Source: Candidatus Gastranaerophilales bacterium
GTDB lineage: Bacteria; Cyanobacteriota; Vampirovibrionia; Gastranaerophilales; Gastranaerophilaceae
Assembly (NCBI GenBank): GCA_944323945.1
Contig: CALUUL010000010.1
Coordinates: 1-43,366, forward strand
Reading direction: 5' to 3'
DNA length: 43,366 nucleotides
Numbering within the stretch: the first letter of the stretch is position 1; every line of letters starts with the position of its first letter. Of this stretch, positions 27,036 to 34,409 are shown one piece after another. Under the pieces are notes generated by a model that had not been told where the DNA came from, ran no database searches, and was given only the letters and a program-made list of their open reading frames with translations. The translations under genes were made by a program, and so were the position numbers.

Positions 27036-29531
27036 TTAAAACTTCTTAAGTTGAGCAAATGTTGCATCAAGTGCTTTTGTTCCTTGGTTACCAAAATCTA
27101 CAATAATCATAGAAGAAGAACCAATTTCTTTAATTTCCATAACTTTGCCAACACCAAATTTAGAATGAAAAACTCTATCACCATTGGAAAATTCTGTTTT
27201 TGATTGAACTGTTTGATTATTTTCATGTATTTCAGGAACAGAAGAAGTTGAATTTAGTTCAGACTCTTTTCTTTTCTTCTCAAGCAAAAGACGTTTTATT
27301 GGATTATTTTCAAGAAGATTTTTCATTTTTTCCTCTTCTTGTTTTTTTCTTTCTTCAGCATTTATTTGATTATTTTTGCTTTTTACAACAAAACTAGTAT
27401 TATGTTGAACTCTTTTTTGAGGGGCAATAAATCCTTTCCCAAAAGAAGTTGTTGCTTTAATACTTCCATCAGAGTTTTCTTCCAAACGTCTTGATTTAAT
27501 TGTATCTACAGCTCTTTTGAATGTTGTATTTTGATTATACGAATTGTTAGAGTTTAAATATTCAGATTCAGAATAATCAATTAAATTTTGTGGAATTTCT
27601 GACAAAAACCTGCTTGGATTGTAATATTTATAGTCACCCCACATTTTACGTCTTTTTGCATAACTTAAATAAAGGTTCTTTTTTGCTCTTGTAATACCAA
27701 CATACATAAGTCTTCTTTCTTCTTCCATTTCATTAGGTGCATCTAAAGAGCGACTATGTGGAAAAATCCCTTCTTCAAGACCTGATAGAAATACGGTATC
27801 AAATTCAAGCCCTTTTGCACTATGAAGAGTCATAAGTGTTAGTGCTTTTGTATCATCAACATAAGAATCAATATCACTAACAAGAGAAACTTGTGATAAG
27901 AACTCACCTAAAATATCATTGTCTTGGGGCACAAATTCTTTTGCAACGCTTAAAAATTCTTGTAAGTTGTCTATTCTTCCTTCAGCTGTTGTTTCATCTT
28001 CTGTTTCTTTTATTTCCTGAATATAGCCGGATTTTTCAAGAACATAGCCAATGAATGCCGGCAAATCCATTTTTGAAAATTGATTTTGGAAATCGATAAT
28101 TAAATTATAGAATGAAGCTAATTTTGTTTTAACAGCAGATGTAAATTCATCATATTCTTCAAGTTCTTGAAGTACTTCCATAAATTTTAATCCGGATTTG
28201 TCTGCAATTTCAAGTAATTTTTCAACTGTAGCAGGACCAATAGAGCGTTTTGGTACATTTATTATTCTACGTAAACTTTGTGAGTCACTTGGATTATATA
28301 TTAGTTTTAAATAAGCGATTATATCTTTGATTTCTTTTCTATCATAGAATTTTAATCCTCCAACAACCTTATATGGTATGTTATTTGCCATACACGCTTC
28401 TTCTATAGCTCTTGATTGAGAGTTTGTTCTATATAAAACAGCCATATCTGAAAGTGATTCTGTTAATGATAATCTTCTAACTTCCCTGACAAGATGGAGT
28501 GCTTCATCTGCTTCGTCATTTGCTTGGTATAAGATTAAATTATGACCTTTTCCTAAATTTGAATATAAATTTTTGCTAATACGTTGTTTATTATTGCAAA
28601 TCACGGCATTAGCAGCTTCTAAAATTGTTTCAGCTGATCGGTAATTCTGTTCTAATTTAATTAAATGTGTTTTTCTGAAAGTTGATTGTAGATTTAAAAT
28701 TATTCTATAATCAGCCCCACGCCAGCTATATATTGATTGGTCAACATCACCTACAACACAAAGACTTTTTTCTTGTGGAATATCATCTTCGTCTTTGTCA
28801 TTTGTATAAATAGATTTGATTAATTTATATTGACACAAGTTTGTATCTTGAAACTCATCAACTAAAATATGTTTAAACCTGTTGAAATATTTTTCTCTTA
28901 CAACTTGAGATTGTTCGAGCAGCTTAACAGCAAGAACAAGCATGTCATCAAAATCAAGTGCATTATTAGCTTGAAGTTGCTTTTGGTATTCCATAAATAT
29001 TTGTGCATATTTTTCAGTTCTGTAATCTCTTGCTTTTGTAGCATATGTATATGCGTCATACATTTTATTTTTTGCGTTAGAAATTATTGTTTTTAATAAT
29101 TTAGGCTGATAGATTTTCTCATCTAAACTACAATTTTTTATTGCTGTTTTTAGAATAGAATTTGAATCAGTATCATCATAAATAACAAATTTATTATCAT
29201 ATGATTTACCATTTTCATCTTTATATTCAGCAATATCCGTCCTTAAAATTCTTCCTGAAATAGAGTGAAAAGTGCCAATCCACATCTTTTTAGCTTTTTC
29301 TTCTCCAATCATTTTAGAAAGTCTTTCAACCATTTCTTTTGCAGCTTTGTTAGTGAACGTTACAGCTAAAATTTCGTATGGAGATACCCCCGAATTAACT
29401 AAATTTGCTATTCTTGTAGTCAATACTTTTGTTTTTCCACAACCAGCACCTGCTAGAACAAGAATAGTTCCTTTATCTAGAAGAACGGCTTCTTGTTGTT
29501 CTCTATTTAATCCCGTTAATAAGTTAGTCAT
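27036..29531 (-). CDS. pcrA: UvrD/PcrA-type superfamily 1 DNA helicase
   Basis: This 3'-5' helicase acts in nucleotide excision repair and replication. Motifs in order are REQQEAV (Q motif), LAGAGCGKTKVL (Walker A), VDEFQDTN (Walker B), SIYSWRGAD, QNYRS, TLHSAKGLEF and VGITRAKKNLYLSYAKRR. The last 55 residues, after a charged linker, form the Tudor-like C-terminal domain (GDRVFHSKFGVGKVMEI) seen in PcrA. A TTG at 29555 gives a longer frame, but a TATAAT-like box lies just upstream of it, so the ATG at 29531 is preferred. The 831-residue length is normal, with a longer than usual linker before the C-terminal domain. Confidence 0.95.
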   Translation of the reverse strand: MTNLLTGLNREQQEAVLLDKGTILVLAGAGCGKTKVLTTRIANLVNSGVSPYEILAVTFTNKAAKEMVERLSKMIGEEKAKKMWIGTFHSISGRILRTDIAEYKDENGKSYDNKFVIYDDTDSNSILKTAIKNCSLDEKIYQPKLLKTIISNAKNKMYDAYTYATKARDYRTEKYAQIFMEYQKQLQANNALDFDDMLVLAVKLLEQSQVVREKYFNRFKHILVDEFQDTNLCQYKLIKSIYTNDKDEDDIPQEKSLCVVGDVDQSIYSWRGADYRIILNLQSTFRKTHLIKLEQNYRSAETILEAANAVICNNKQRISKNLYSNLGKGHNLILYQANDEADEALHLVREVRRLSLTESLSDMAVLYRTNSQSRAIEEACMANNIPYKVVGGLKFYDRKEIKDIIAYLKLIYNPSDSQSLRRIINVPKRSIGPATVEKLLEIADKSGLKFMEVLQELEEYDEFTSAVKTKLASFYNLIIDFQNQFSKMDLPAFIGYVLEKSGYIQEIKETEDETTAEGRIDNLQEFLSVAKEFVPQDNDILGEFLSQVSLVSDIDSYVDDTKALTLMTLHSAKGLEFDTVFLSGLEEGIFPHSRSLDAPNEMEEERRLMYVGITRAKKNLYLSYAKRRKMWGDYKYYNPSRFLSEIPQNLIDYSESEYLNSNNSYNQNTTFKRAVDTIKSRRLEENSDGSIKATTSFGKGFIAPQKRVQHNTSFVVKSKNNQINAEERKKQEEEKMKNLLENNPIKRLLLEKKRKESELNSTSSVPEIHENNQTVQSKTEFSNGDRVFHSKFGVGKVMEIKEIGSSSMIIVDFGNQGTKALDATFAQLKKF

Positions 29532-29645
29532 AATCTTTTTATAATCTCTACCCAATGTATATTATAAAATAAAAAATTTATATTAAGCAATTCTAATATT
29601 ATTCAAAGTTCAAAACTGTAATATTGTAAAGATATCTTTTATTTT

Positions 29646-29675
29646 TTGAAAAATGTGGTATTATATTTTTATACA
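29646..29675 (+). promoter_or_regulatory. Predicted sigma70-type promoter of the SLOG-like gene
   Basis: TTGAAA at 29646 and TATACA ending at 29675 are separated by 18 nt in the 179-bp gap between divergent pcrA and the SLOG-like gene. An AGGA ribosome site follows at 29701, 6 nt before the start codon. In such AT-rich DNA the match could be chance. Confidence 0.4.
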
Positions 29676-29710
29676 AATATATAAATTTATATAGACAAAT
29701 AGGAAAATAT

Positions 29711-30271
29711 ATGTCAGAAGAGAATAAGAATGAACAGCAGATAATGGTTCCGCTTGATGATTTAGACAAGGTGGAAGCAAGTGATGCTCACACGTTAGAT
29801 GCACTAGCAATGGAATTAGCAACAATACAACAATCTGCAAAAAAGGTTGCTATTATAGGAAGTAGAAATCTTCCTATAACACATCAGCAAATTATTGAGA
29901 TTTTATCATATGCATTAGTTATACAAGGCAATACTGTTATAACTAGCGGTGGTTCAAGTGGTACAAATGCTGCAGCTATAAGAGGTGCTATGAAAGCAAA
30001 CCCTGACAAATTGAGGGTAATATTACCTCAAACTATTGGTCAACAACCTTCAGATGTTCAGGATCAATTAATTGGGGTTCCCAATATTATTGAACATCCG
30101 GATAGGTCTATGATGACTCTTGCTGATGCAAGTAGAATTTGTAACCGAGAAATTATAGATGAATGTCAGCAATTGATTTGCTTTTTGTCTCATACATCTA
30201 ATACATTACATAAAGCAATACAACATGCTGAAGACTCTCATAAAGTTGTAACTTCATTCTATTTAGACTAG
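29711..30271 (+). CDS. SLOG/DprA-like Rossmann protein of cyanobacterial type
   Basis: The protein has a single Rossmann-like domain. KVAIIGSRNLPITHQQIIEIL opens it, SGGSSGTNAAAIRGAM forms the phosphate-binding loop, and NREIIDECQQLICF follows. It lacks the HTH and DprA C-terminal parts. Cyanobacterial genomes carry a conserved protein of this length annotated as a DNA recombination-mediator A homologue with very similar ITHQQ and CQQLICF segments. I recall this from family knowledge and have not searched for it. The ligand may be a nucleotide. It stands alone between divergent pcrA and a convergent oxidoreductase gene. Confidence 0.8.
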   Translation: MSEENKNEQQIMVPLDDLDKVEASDAHTLDALAMELATIQQSAKKVAIIGSRNLPITHQQIIEILSYALVIQGNTVITSGGSSGTNAAAIRGAMKANPDKLRVILPQTIGQQPSDVQDQLIGVPNIIEHPDRSMMTLADASRICNREIIDECQQLICFLSHTSNTLHKAIQHAEDSHKVVTSFYLD

Positions 30272-30288
30272 ATAATTATAAATAAAAA

Positions 30289-31581
30289 TTAATTTATTAA
30301 AGAAGAGCTCTTATTTGAGTTCTTTTTTGTTATATTTCTACTTATATCTTTTGCAACAGCTTCACCCATCGAAAAACAGTTAATTTGAGTTCTGACTGCA
30401 GCTTGTGCTTCAAAATCTGTACTTATAATTCTGCCTGCAGCATAGACTTTGTCATCTTGTTCTGAAATTAGAGTTTCAATAGGAACTAAATATGTATGAT
30501 TTGTAAACTCTAGTTTATCTTCTTTATTATTAGAATGAATATCAATAGGATAATTACTTGCAAAAGCAACATTTTCGAACTTTTTATTATTAATTATGTC
30601 TTCTTTTGTAAGTGTATATTTGCCTTTGATTCTGTAAGACTCTCTTACACCAAGTATGTCTGAAATATGAGATATAAAGCAATTTTCAAAACCTGGCAAA
30701 TATTTTTTACAAAAATGATAAAGTCTAAAAATTCTTTCCCTACCTTGTTTTAATGCTCTTGAATATACAAAAGGGTCTAAAATATTTTCGTATTCATTAA
30801 GTATTATTCTTGGACAATTGAAAGCTAGTGAGTTAGGCATAGAATGAATTGAAAACACTTGAAAATAAGCTGTATCTTCGTACTCAAGATCACCATTTTT
30901 GACTGCTTCTGTAAAGATAGGCGCTAATGCCCAATTCTTAGACTTATCCCAAGTGTAAGCTGTCGATAAGTTTATTTGTTCACTACTATAGTCAACTGTA
31001 GTTACGTCCTTATTTCTATCAAGTTTTGTTATCCATTTAGAAAAACAATTCAAATCTATATTTGACAATATAAATCTTAATGTTGTTGCTTGTTGTTTTT
31101 CTGTGTCTTTTTGCAAATCAAAATTTAATAATTTAAAAATTTCAGCATTTGAAGTTGTATCAACAATATATTCTGACTCGATATATAACGATAACATTTT
31201 ATGATTTAACTCAATTCTAAAACAGGAATCTCTTTTAATATATTGAGGTATTGTAGAAAAAAGTACAGAACAATTTACAGAATGTAACATATCGTCAAAG
31301 ACGATTTTAAGTAATTCTGGATTAAACCAAGCATCATTGGCGTCAATATAGGTATAGCTTGCATTATACCTCTTAGCATAGGCTTTTAAATCGGATAAGA
31401 ATTCAACATTAATATCTAACGAGTCAATCTTCATACAAGGAACAACTAAGCCCTGAGTAATAGCACCACCTAATACATCAGATTTTTCAACTAAAAGAGT
31501 TTTTAATCCTTTTTTTGCTGCAATATATGCACAAGAAATACCAGATGTACCACCGCCGAATATAACGATATCATATTTCAT
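30289..31581 (-). CDS. FAD-dependent oxidoreductase (FAD_oxidored family)
   Basis: An N-terminal dinucleotide-binding motif, FGGGTSGISCAYIAAKKG, is followed by the FAD-contacting LVEKSDVLGGAITQG. The C-terminal part has VYAAGRIISTDFEAQAAVRTQ, the second FAD-binding segment typical of the FAD-dependent oxidoreductases found near polysaccharide or thiazole-like pathways. It is cytoplasmic, and its 430-residue length is normal. Its substrate is unknown. The 136-bp upstream gap carries a motif also found upstream of the response regulator at 38305. Confidence 0.85.
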   Translation of the reverse strand: MKYDIVIFGGGTSGISCAYIAAKKGLKTLLVEKSDVLGGAITQGLVVPCMKIDSLDINVEFLSDLKAYAKRYNASYTYIDANDAWFNPELLKIVFDDMLHSVNCSVLFSTIPQYIKRDSCFRIELNHKMLSLYIESEYIVDTTSNAEIFKLLNFDLQKDTEKQQATTLRFILSNIDLNCFSKWITKLDRNKDVTTVDYSSEQINLSTAYTWDKSKNWALAPIFTEAVKNGDLEYEDTAYFQVFSIHSMPNSLAFNCPRIILNEYENILDPFVYSRALKQGRERIFRLYHFCKKYLPGFENCFISHISDILGVRESYRIKGKYTLTKEDIINNKKFENVAFASNYPIDIHSNNKEDKLEFTNHTYLVPIETLISEQDDKVYAAGRIISTDFEAQAAVRTQINCFSMGEAVAKDISRNITKKNSNKSSSLIN

Positions 31582-31652
31582 AAATTTACCTCTAAATCTA
31601 TTTTAATATATTTTTTATAAAGTAAAAAATTTTTAATATTCTTTATTGCATT

Positions 31653-31664
31653 ATATCGAAGAGA
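31653..31664 (-). promoter_or_regulatory. Motif shared with the response regulator upstream region
   Basis: On the coding strand of the FAD oxidoreductase this reads TCTCTTCGATAT, about 72 nt before its start. The identical 12 bases occur on the plus strand at 38165-38176 upstream of the response regulator. A related CTTTCGATATA lies nearby at about 31680-31690. It may be a shared regulator site or promoter element. Confidence 0.3.
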
Positions 31665-31717
31665 GACATATTAATAAAATATATATCGAAAGAAAATATA
31701 GTGATAATATTTTGCTA

Positions 31718-32239
31718 TTATGAAGTATAAAATTTTAAAAATTGTGTACGAGAGATTCTGTTTGAAGAAAAAGATTCATTTTTTCTATTTGATAAAATAG
31801 CTTCTGGGGTTAGAGATAAATAAGGATCCTTATATGTAATGCCACTGCGAGTACTAATTAATTTTAAATCAAAATCTGTAAGAGGATAATCAATTAGTTC
31901 TTTGCGAAAAGAAGCAATAGTTCCCATATCAACTTCATCAATAAAAGTTTTACCAACAAAAAAACCTAGTTCAATCAAAGCACTTCTAAATGGAGTAGAT
32001 TTTGAGTAGGATACTAAAATGGAATTGTCTTTCATTTTGTTTTTTATGAGAGATAAAAAGTCTATTGTCCAAAGTGTCGGATCTTTTTGTGATGAAAATG
32101 CATCTAAAAAAACGATATCATATTTATAATTTGTATTAGTAATAGTTTTTCTTGCATCACCATAATAGTAGTTAATTATAAAATTATTGTCATTATTGAT
32201 ATTAGAACCGCTGATATTTTTATACGATATATAATTATA
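31718..32239 (-). pseudogene. C-terminal half of a MnmC-like (DUF752) methyltransferase, cut off by the prophage
   Basis: The minus-strand frame is open from the prophage border to the stop at 31718 and encodes 173 residues of host origin. It contains YYYGDARKTI, IVFLDAFSSQKDPTLWT, the D..FLDAFSP.K.P.LW motif of MnmC-type tRNA methyltransferases, and then SYSKSTPFRSALIELGFFVGK. No start codon exists before 32035, so this half is presumably silent or makes only a 105-residue tail. Joined at the 16-bp repeat to 38078-37554 it forms a frame of about 348 codons. Confidence 0.88.
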
Positions 32240-32257
32240 ATATATATTATGTAAGAA
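32230..32257 (+). other. attL, dif-like Xer recombination site at the left prophage border
   Basis: The 28-bp site reads as XerC arm TATAATTATAA, centre TATATA and XerD arm TTATGTAAGAA. The centre and TTATGT core match bacterial dif sites closely. The 16 bases AATATATATTATGTAA (32239-32254) are repeated exactly at 37553-37568. The left arm is host DNA and the right arm is phage DNA. Confidence 0.85.
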
Positions 32258-32272
32258 CAGGAGTTTTTCAAG

Positions 32273-32635
32273 ATGAATAAGAATTATAAAATATTTTTAA
32301 TTTCAAAAGGCAAAAATCCATTACTACGAGTTCCATATCAAACCTTTATTTCAAATAATTATGAAAATGCAAAATTATACTTTCAAGGATACCTGATAGA
32401 CGAAAAAGAACCACAAGATTATATTTTATACAAAATTGGCGAAATAAACAAAAATTTAAAAATAGAAAATGAATGCAAAATTTTTATATGCGGTGGGTAT
32501 GAAATATCAAACTTAAACAAAAGAAAAAAATTAGCAAATCAAATAAAAATTGAATATGAAAATATACCAAACGGAAAAGAAACAACAAAAGAATTAATTG
32601 AAAAATTATTTAATGGAAAAGAAATAAAATGTTAA
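32273..32635 (+). CDS. Microvirus VP5-like non-structural protein
   Basis: This 120-residue protein resembles the small non-structural ORF5/VP5 protein of gokushoviruses, which is associated with the switch from duplex to single-stranded DNA synthesis. The resembling part is residues 1-70: YKIFLISKGKNPLL, then TFISNNYENAKLYFQGYLID and PQDYILYKIGEINKN, matching the family's P..Y.L..IGE.D pattern. The remaining 50 residues are an Asn/Lys-rich extension. AGGAG at 32259-32263 precedes the ATG by 9 nt. It is the first gene after attL, so its promoter in the prophage would be host DNA. Confidence 0.7.
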   Translation: MNKNYKIFLISKGKNPLLRVPYQTFISNNYENAKLYFQGYLIDEKEPQDYILYKIGEINKNLKIENECKIFICGGYEISNLNKRKKLANQIKIEYENIPNGKETTKELIEKLFNGKEIKC

Positions 32636-32889
32636 CTAATGAAGAAATATTGATAAAACTAATAATAAAATATTTTAAAAATTTAGAAAAATGCGAAGCA
32701 ATAATTAAATATTTATACAATCATACAGAATTATTTGAACAGAAATATATGTCAGATTTTCCAGAAGATTTATTCAGATTTTTTGCGGGAAAAATAGGGA
32801 CATATGCGAGACAAAAAAACAAAATTTTTGAAATTATGAATAAAAAACAAATAGAAAAAATGAAAATATATGAATTAATGGAGGAGTAA
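32629..32889 (+). CDS. Microvirus hypothetical protein, 86 residues
   Basis: The frame overlaps the VP5-like gene by 7 nt and ends 4 nt before VP2, so it is part of the phage operon. The product is helical and charged, with no membrane segment, signal peptide or motif I recognise. Its position between VP5 and VP2 is occupied by variable small ORFs in other microviruses. Overlapping starts argue that it is translated. Function unknown. Confidence 0.6.
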   Translation: MLTNEEILIKLIIKYFKNLEKCEAIIKYLYNHTELFEQKYMSDFPEDLFRFFAGKIGTYARQKNKIFEIMNKKQIEKMKIYELMEE

Positions 32890-32893
32890 AAAA

Positions 32894-33613
32894 ATGGGAT
32901 TTTTAAGTGGAATATTTGGTGGTTTATTCAATGACATAGGAAGTTTAGCTTCACATTTCACAGAACCACTTCTAGAAAAACAATTAGAAATAAACAGAAA
33001 AGGCAGACAAACAGCATATCAAGATACAATGAACTCAATGAGAGAAGCTGGACTTAATCCAATGTTAGCAATGAGTAACGGAGCAAGTCAAATGACAAAT
33101 ATAACACCTGATACTAGCGGACTAAATGCAATTGCAGGACTAGGAAACGGAATATCTAAAGGAATCGGAACAGCATTACAAGCAAGACAACAAAAGAATG
33201 ATAATAAATTAACACAAGCAAATGTAGATTACTTAAACGCACAAACAGAAACCCAAGAAACAGTAAGGCAATTAAACTTAGCACAAGCTTCAAACCAGTT
33301 CGCACAAAAAATATTAAATGATAAAGAAAGTAGTTGGTACGATAAAAAAATGGCAAATCAAATAGAAACAAATTCAATGAATGCAATTGCTGCACTAGGA
33401 CAATCTAAAGCAGCACAAAAAAATGCAAATATTAATTATGCACTTATGCCATCAGCAAGAGCAAAAAACTGGGCGGAATCAAAATATACAGAAGAAAGAA
33501 GCAGAGGTTACAACATATACGACGCAGACACATGGGCACAATTACACAATTCAGTAAACGAAAGGTTTGGAAGATGGTCAATAAATCCATTTAGGAGAAA
33601 ATTATCTAAGTAG
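32894..33613 (+). CDS. Microvirus DNA pilot protein VP2 (minor capsid)
   Basis: The N-terminus is a glycine-rich hydrophobic stretch, GFLSGIFGGLFNDIGS. Then comes the conserved pilot-protein segment NRKGRQTAYQDTMNSMREAG followed by LNPMLAMSNGAS, which is diagnostic of gokushovirus VP2. A long helical, Gln/Ala-rich region follows and could form the DNA-delivery tube known from phiX174 protein H. The 239-residue length fits the family. GGAGG lies within the end of the previous ORF, so the two are coupled. Confidence 0.92.
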   Translation: MGFLSGIFGGLFNDIGSLASHFTEPLLEKQLEINRKGRQTAYQDTMNSMREAGLNPMLAMSNGASQMTNITPDTSGLNAIAGLGNGISKGIGTALQARQQKNDNKLTQANVDYLNAQTETQETVRQLNLAQASNQFAQKILNDKESSWYDKKMANQIETNSMNAIAALGQSKAAQKNANINYALMPSARAKNWAESKYTEERSRGYNIYDADTWAQLHNSVNERFGRWSINPFRRKLSK

Positions 33614-33713
33614 AAGAAATAATAAAAAGTATAAAAAACAAAACAGGAATAATAAAAAACCAAAATATTAATAAATATTTAATAACTCTAAATAACTTAT
33701 CTTTTTCAGACAT
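33606..33713 (-). CDS. Possible antisense 35-residue single-pass membrane peptide in the VP2-VP3 gap
   Basis: A minus-strand ORF fills the only large non-coding gap inside the phage coding block. The product starts MSEKDKLFRVIKYLL, continues with about 20 hydrophobic residues (FWFFIIPVLFFILFII) and ends SST. GAGG lies 6 nt before its ATG. It would be the only minus-strand gene of the element, readable only from duplex DNA, so the prophage or replicative form. Single-helix peptides in prophages can act in superinfection exclusion or lysis, but no function is assigned here. It could also be a chance ORF in AT-rich DNA. Confidence 0.35.
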   Translation of the reverse strand: MSEKDKLFRVIKYLLIFWFFIIPVLFFILFIISST

Positions 33714-33753
33714 AATAAACCTCACATAAATATAATAAACGAAAGGAGAAAAA

Positions 33754-34251
33754 ATGCAAGTAAAACTAAAAAGAAAATTCGAATGTTTCAAAGAAACAGA
33801 AGGAACAACAAACAAAATGATTGACGAAGAAGACAAAGCAAATCAATCAAGAGCAGAAGAGACAGACATCAAACTAATGTTTGAAAAATACGGAATTATG
33901 ACTTATGCAATGTTAGACAAAGCACAAGAAAATATATACTTAGATATGAGGGGAGAAAATTTATCATTAAATGAAAGATTAAAACAAAAACAACAAATTG
34001 ATGAATACTTTGAAACATTACCAGCAAAAGTAAGAAAAAATTACAAAGATAATAAACAATTATTCTATGAACAACTAATGAGCGGAGATTATACACAATT
34101 AATAGAAGATAATGTATTGACACAAGAACAAGCAAACAATTATTCAACAATTATAAATAAAGATAAAGAAACAATTAACAAATTACAAAATGAAATAAAC
34201 ACTTTAAAAACAAAATATGAAAATGTAGGAGATGTACAAAATGGAAATTAA
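33754..34251 (+). CDS. Microvirus internal scaffolding protein VP3
   Basis: The family pattern is visible: DIKLMFEKYGIM near residues 38-49, then an acidic segment, DEYFETLPAKVRKNYKDNKQLFYEQLMSGDY near 88-118, with the LPA..R..F/Y..D...F motif of gokushovirus VP3. A helical C-terminal tail, probably a coiled coil, ends the 165-residue product. An AAAGGAG site precedes the ATG. In gokushoviruses VP3 organises capsid assembly and leaves the mature particle. It directly precedes a small ORF and VP1. Confidence 0.85.
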   Translation: MQVKLKRKFECFKETEGTTNKMIDEEDKANQSRAEETDIKLMFEKYGIMTYAMLDKAQENIYLDMRGENLSLNERLKQKQQIDEYFETLPAKVRKNYKDNKQLFYEQLMSGDYTQLIEDNVLTQEQANNYSTIINKDKETINKLQNEINTLKTKYENVGDVQNGN

Positions 34252-34402
34252 ATTAATAATTAAAAGAATCGCAGCATTTTTAAAATATGCACCGCAAGTA
34301 GTAAATGCATTAATAGATACATGGGAAATGTTAAAAGAAATCTACAATAAAGAAACTATACAAGAACTAGAAACAATAAAAGAAAAAGCTAATAAGGAGT
34401 AA
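34241..34402 (+). CDS. Small microvirus ORF between VP3 and VP1, 53 residues
   Basis: The ATG at 34241 lies inside the last codons of VP3 (11-nt overlap), and the stop lies 7 nt before VP1. The product begins MEIKLIIKRIAAFLKYAPQV and continues as an amphipathic helix with many Glu and Lys. The VP1 ribosome site is embedded in its last codons. The tight packing suggests it is translated with its neighbours. I know no family for it. Confidence 0.5.
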   Translation: MEIKLIIKRIAAFLKYAPQVVNALIDTWEMLKEIYNKETIQELETIKEKANKE

Positions 34403-34409
34403 AAAGAAA

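Noticed and set aside
31718..32035. Independent 105-residue gene left of the prophage
   Set aside because: The frame stays open upstream through clear MnmC motifs to the att core, so it is the tail of a split gene, not a gene of its own.
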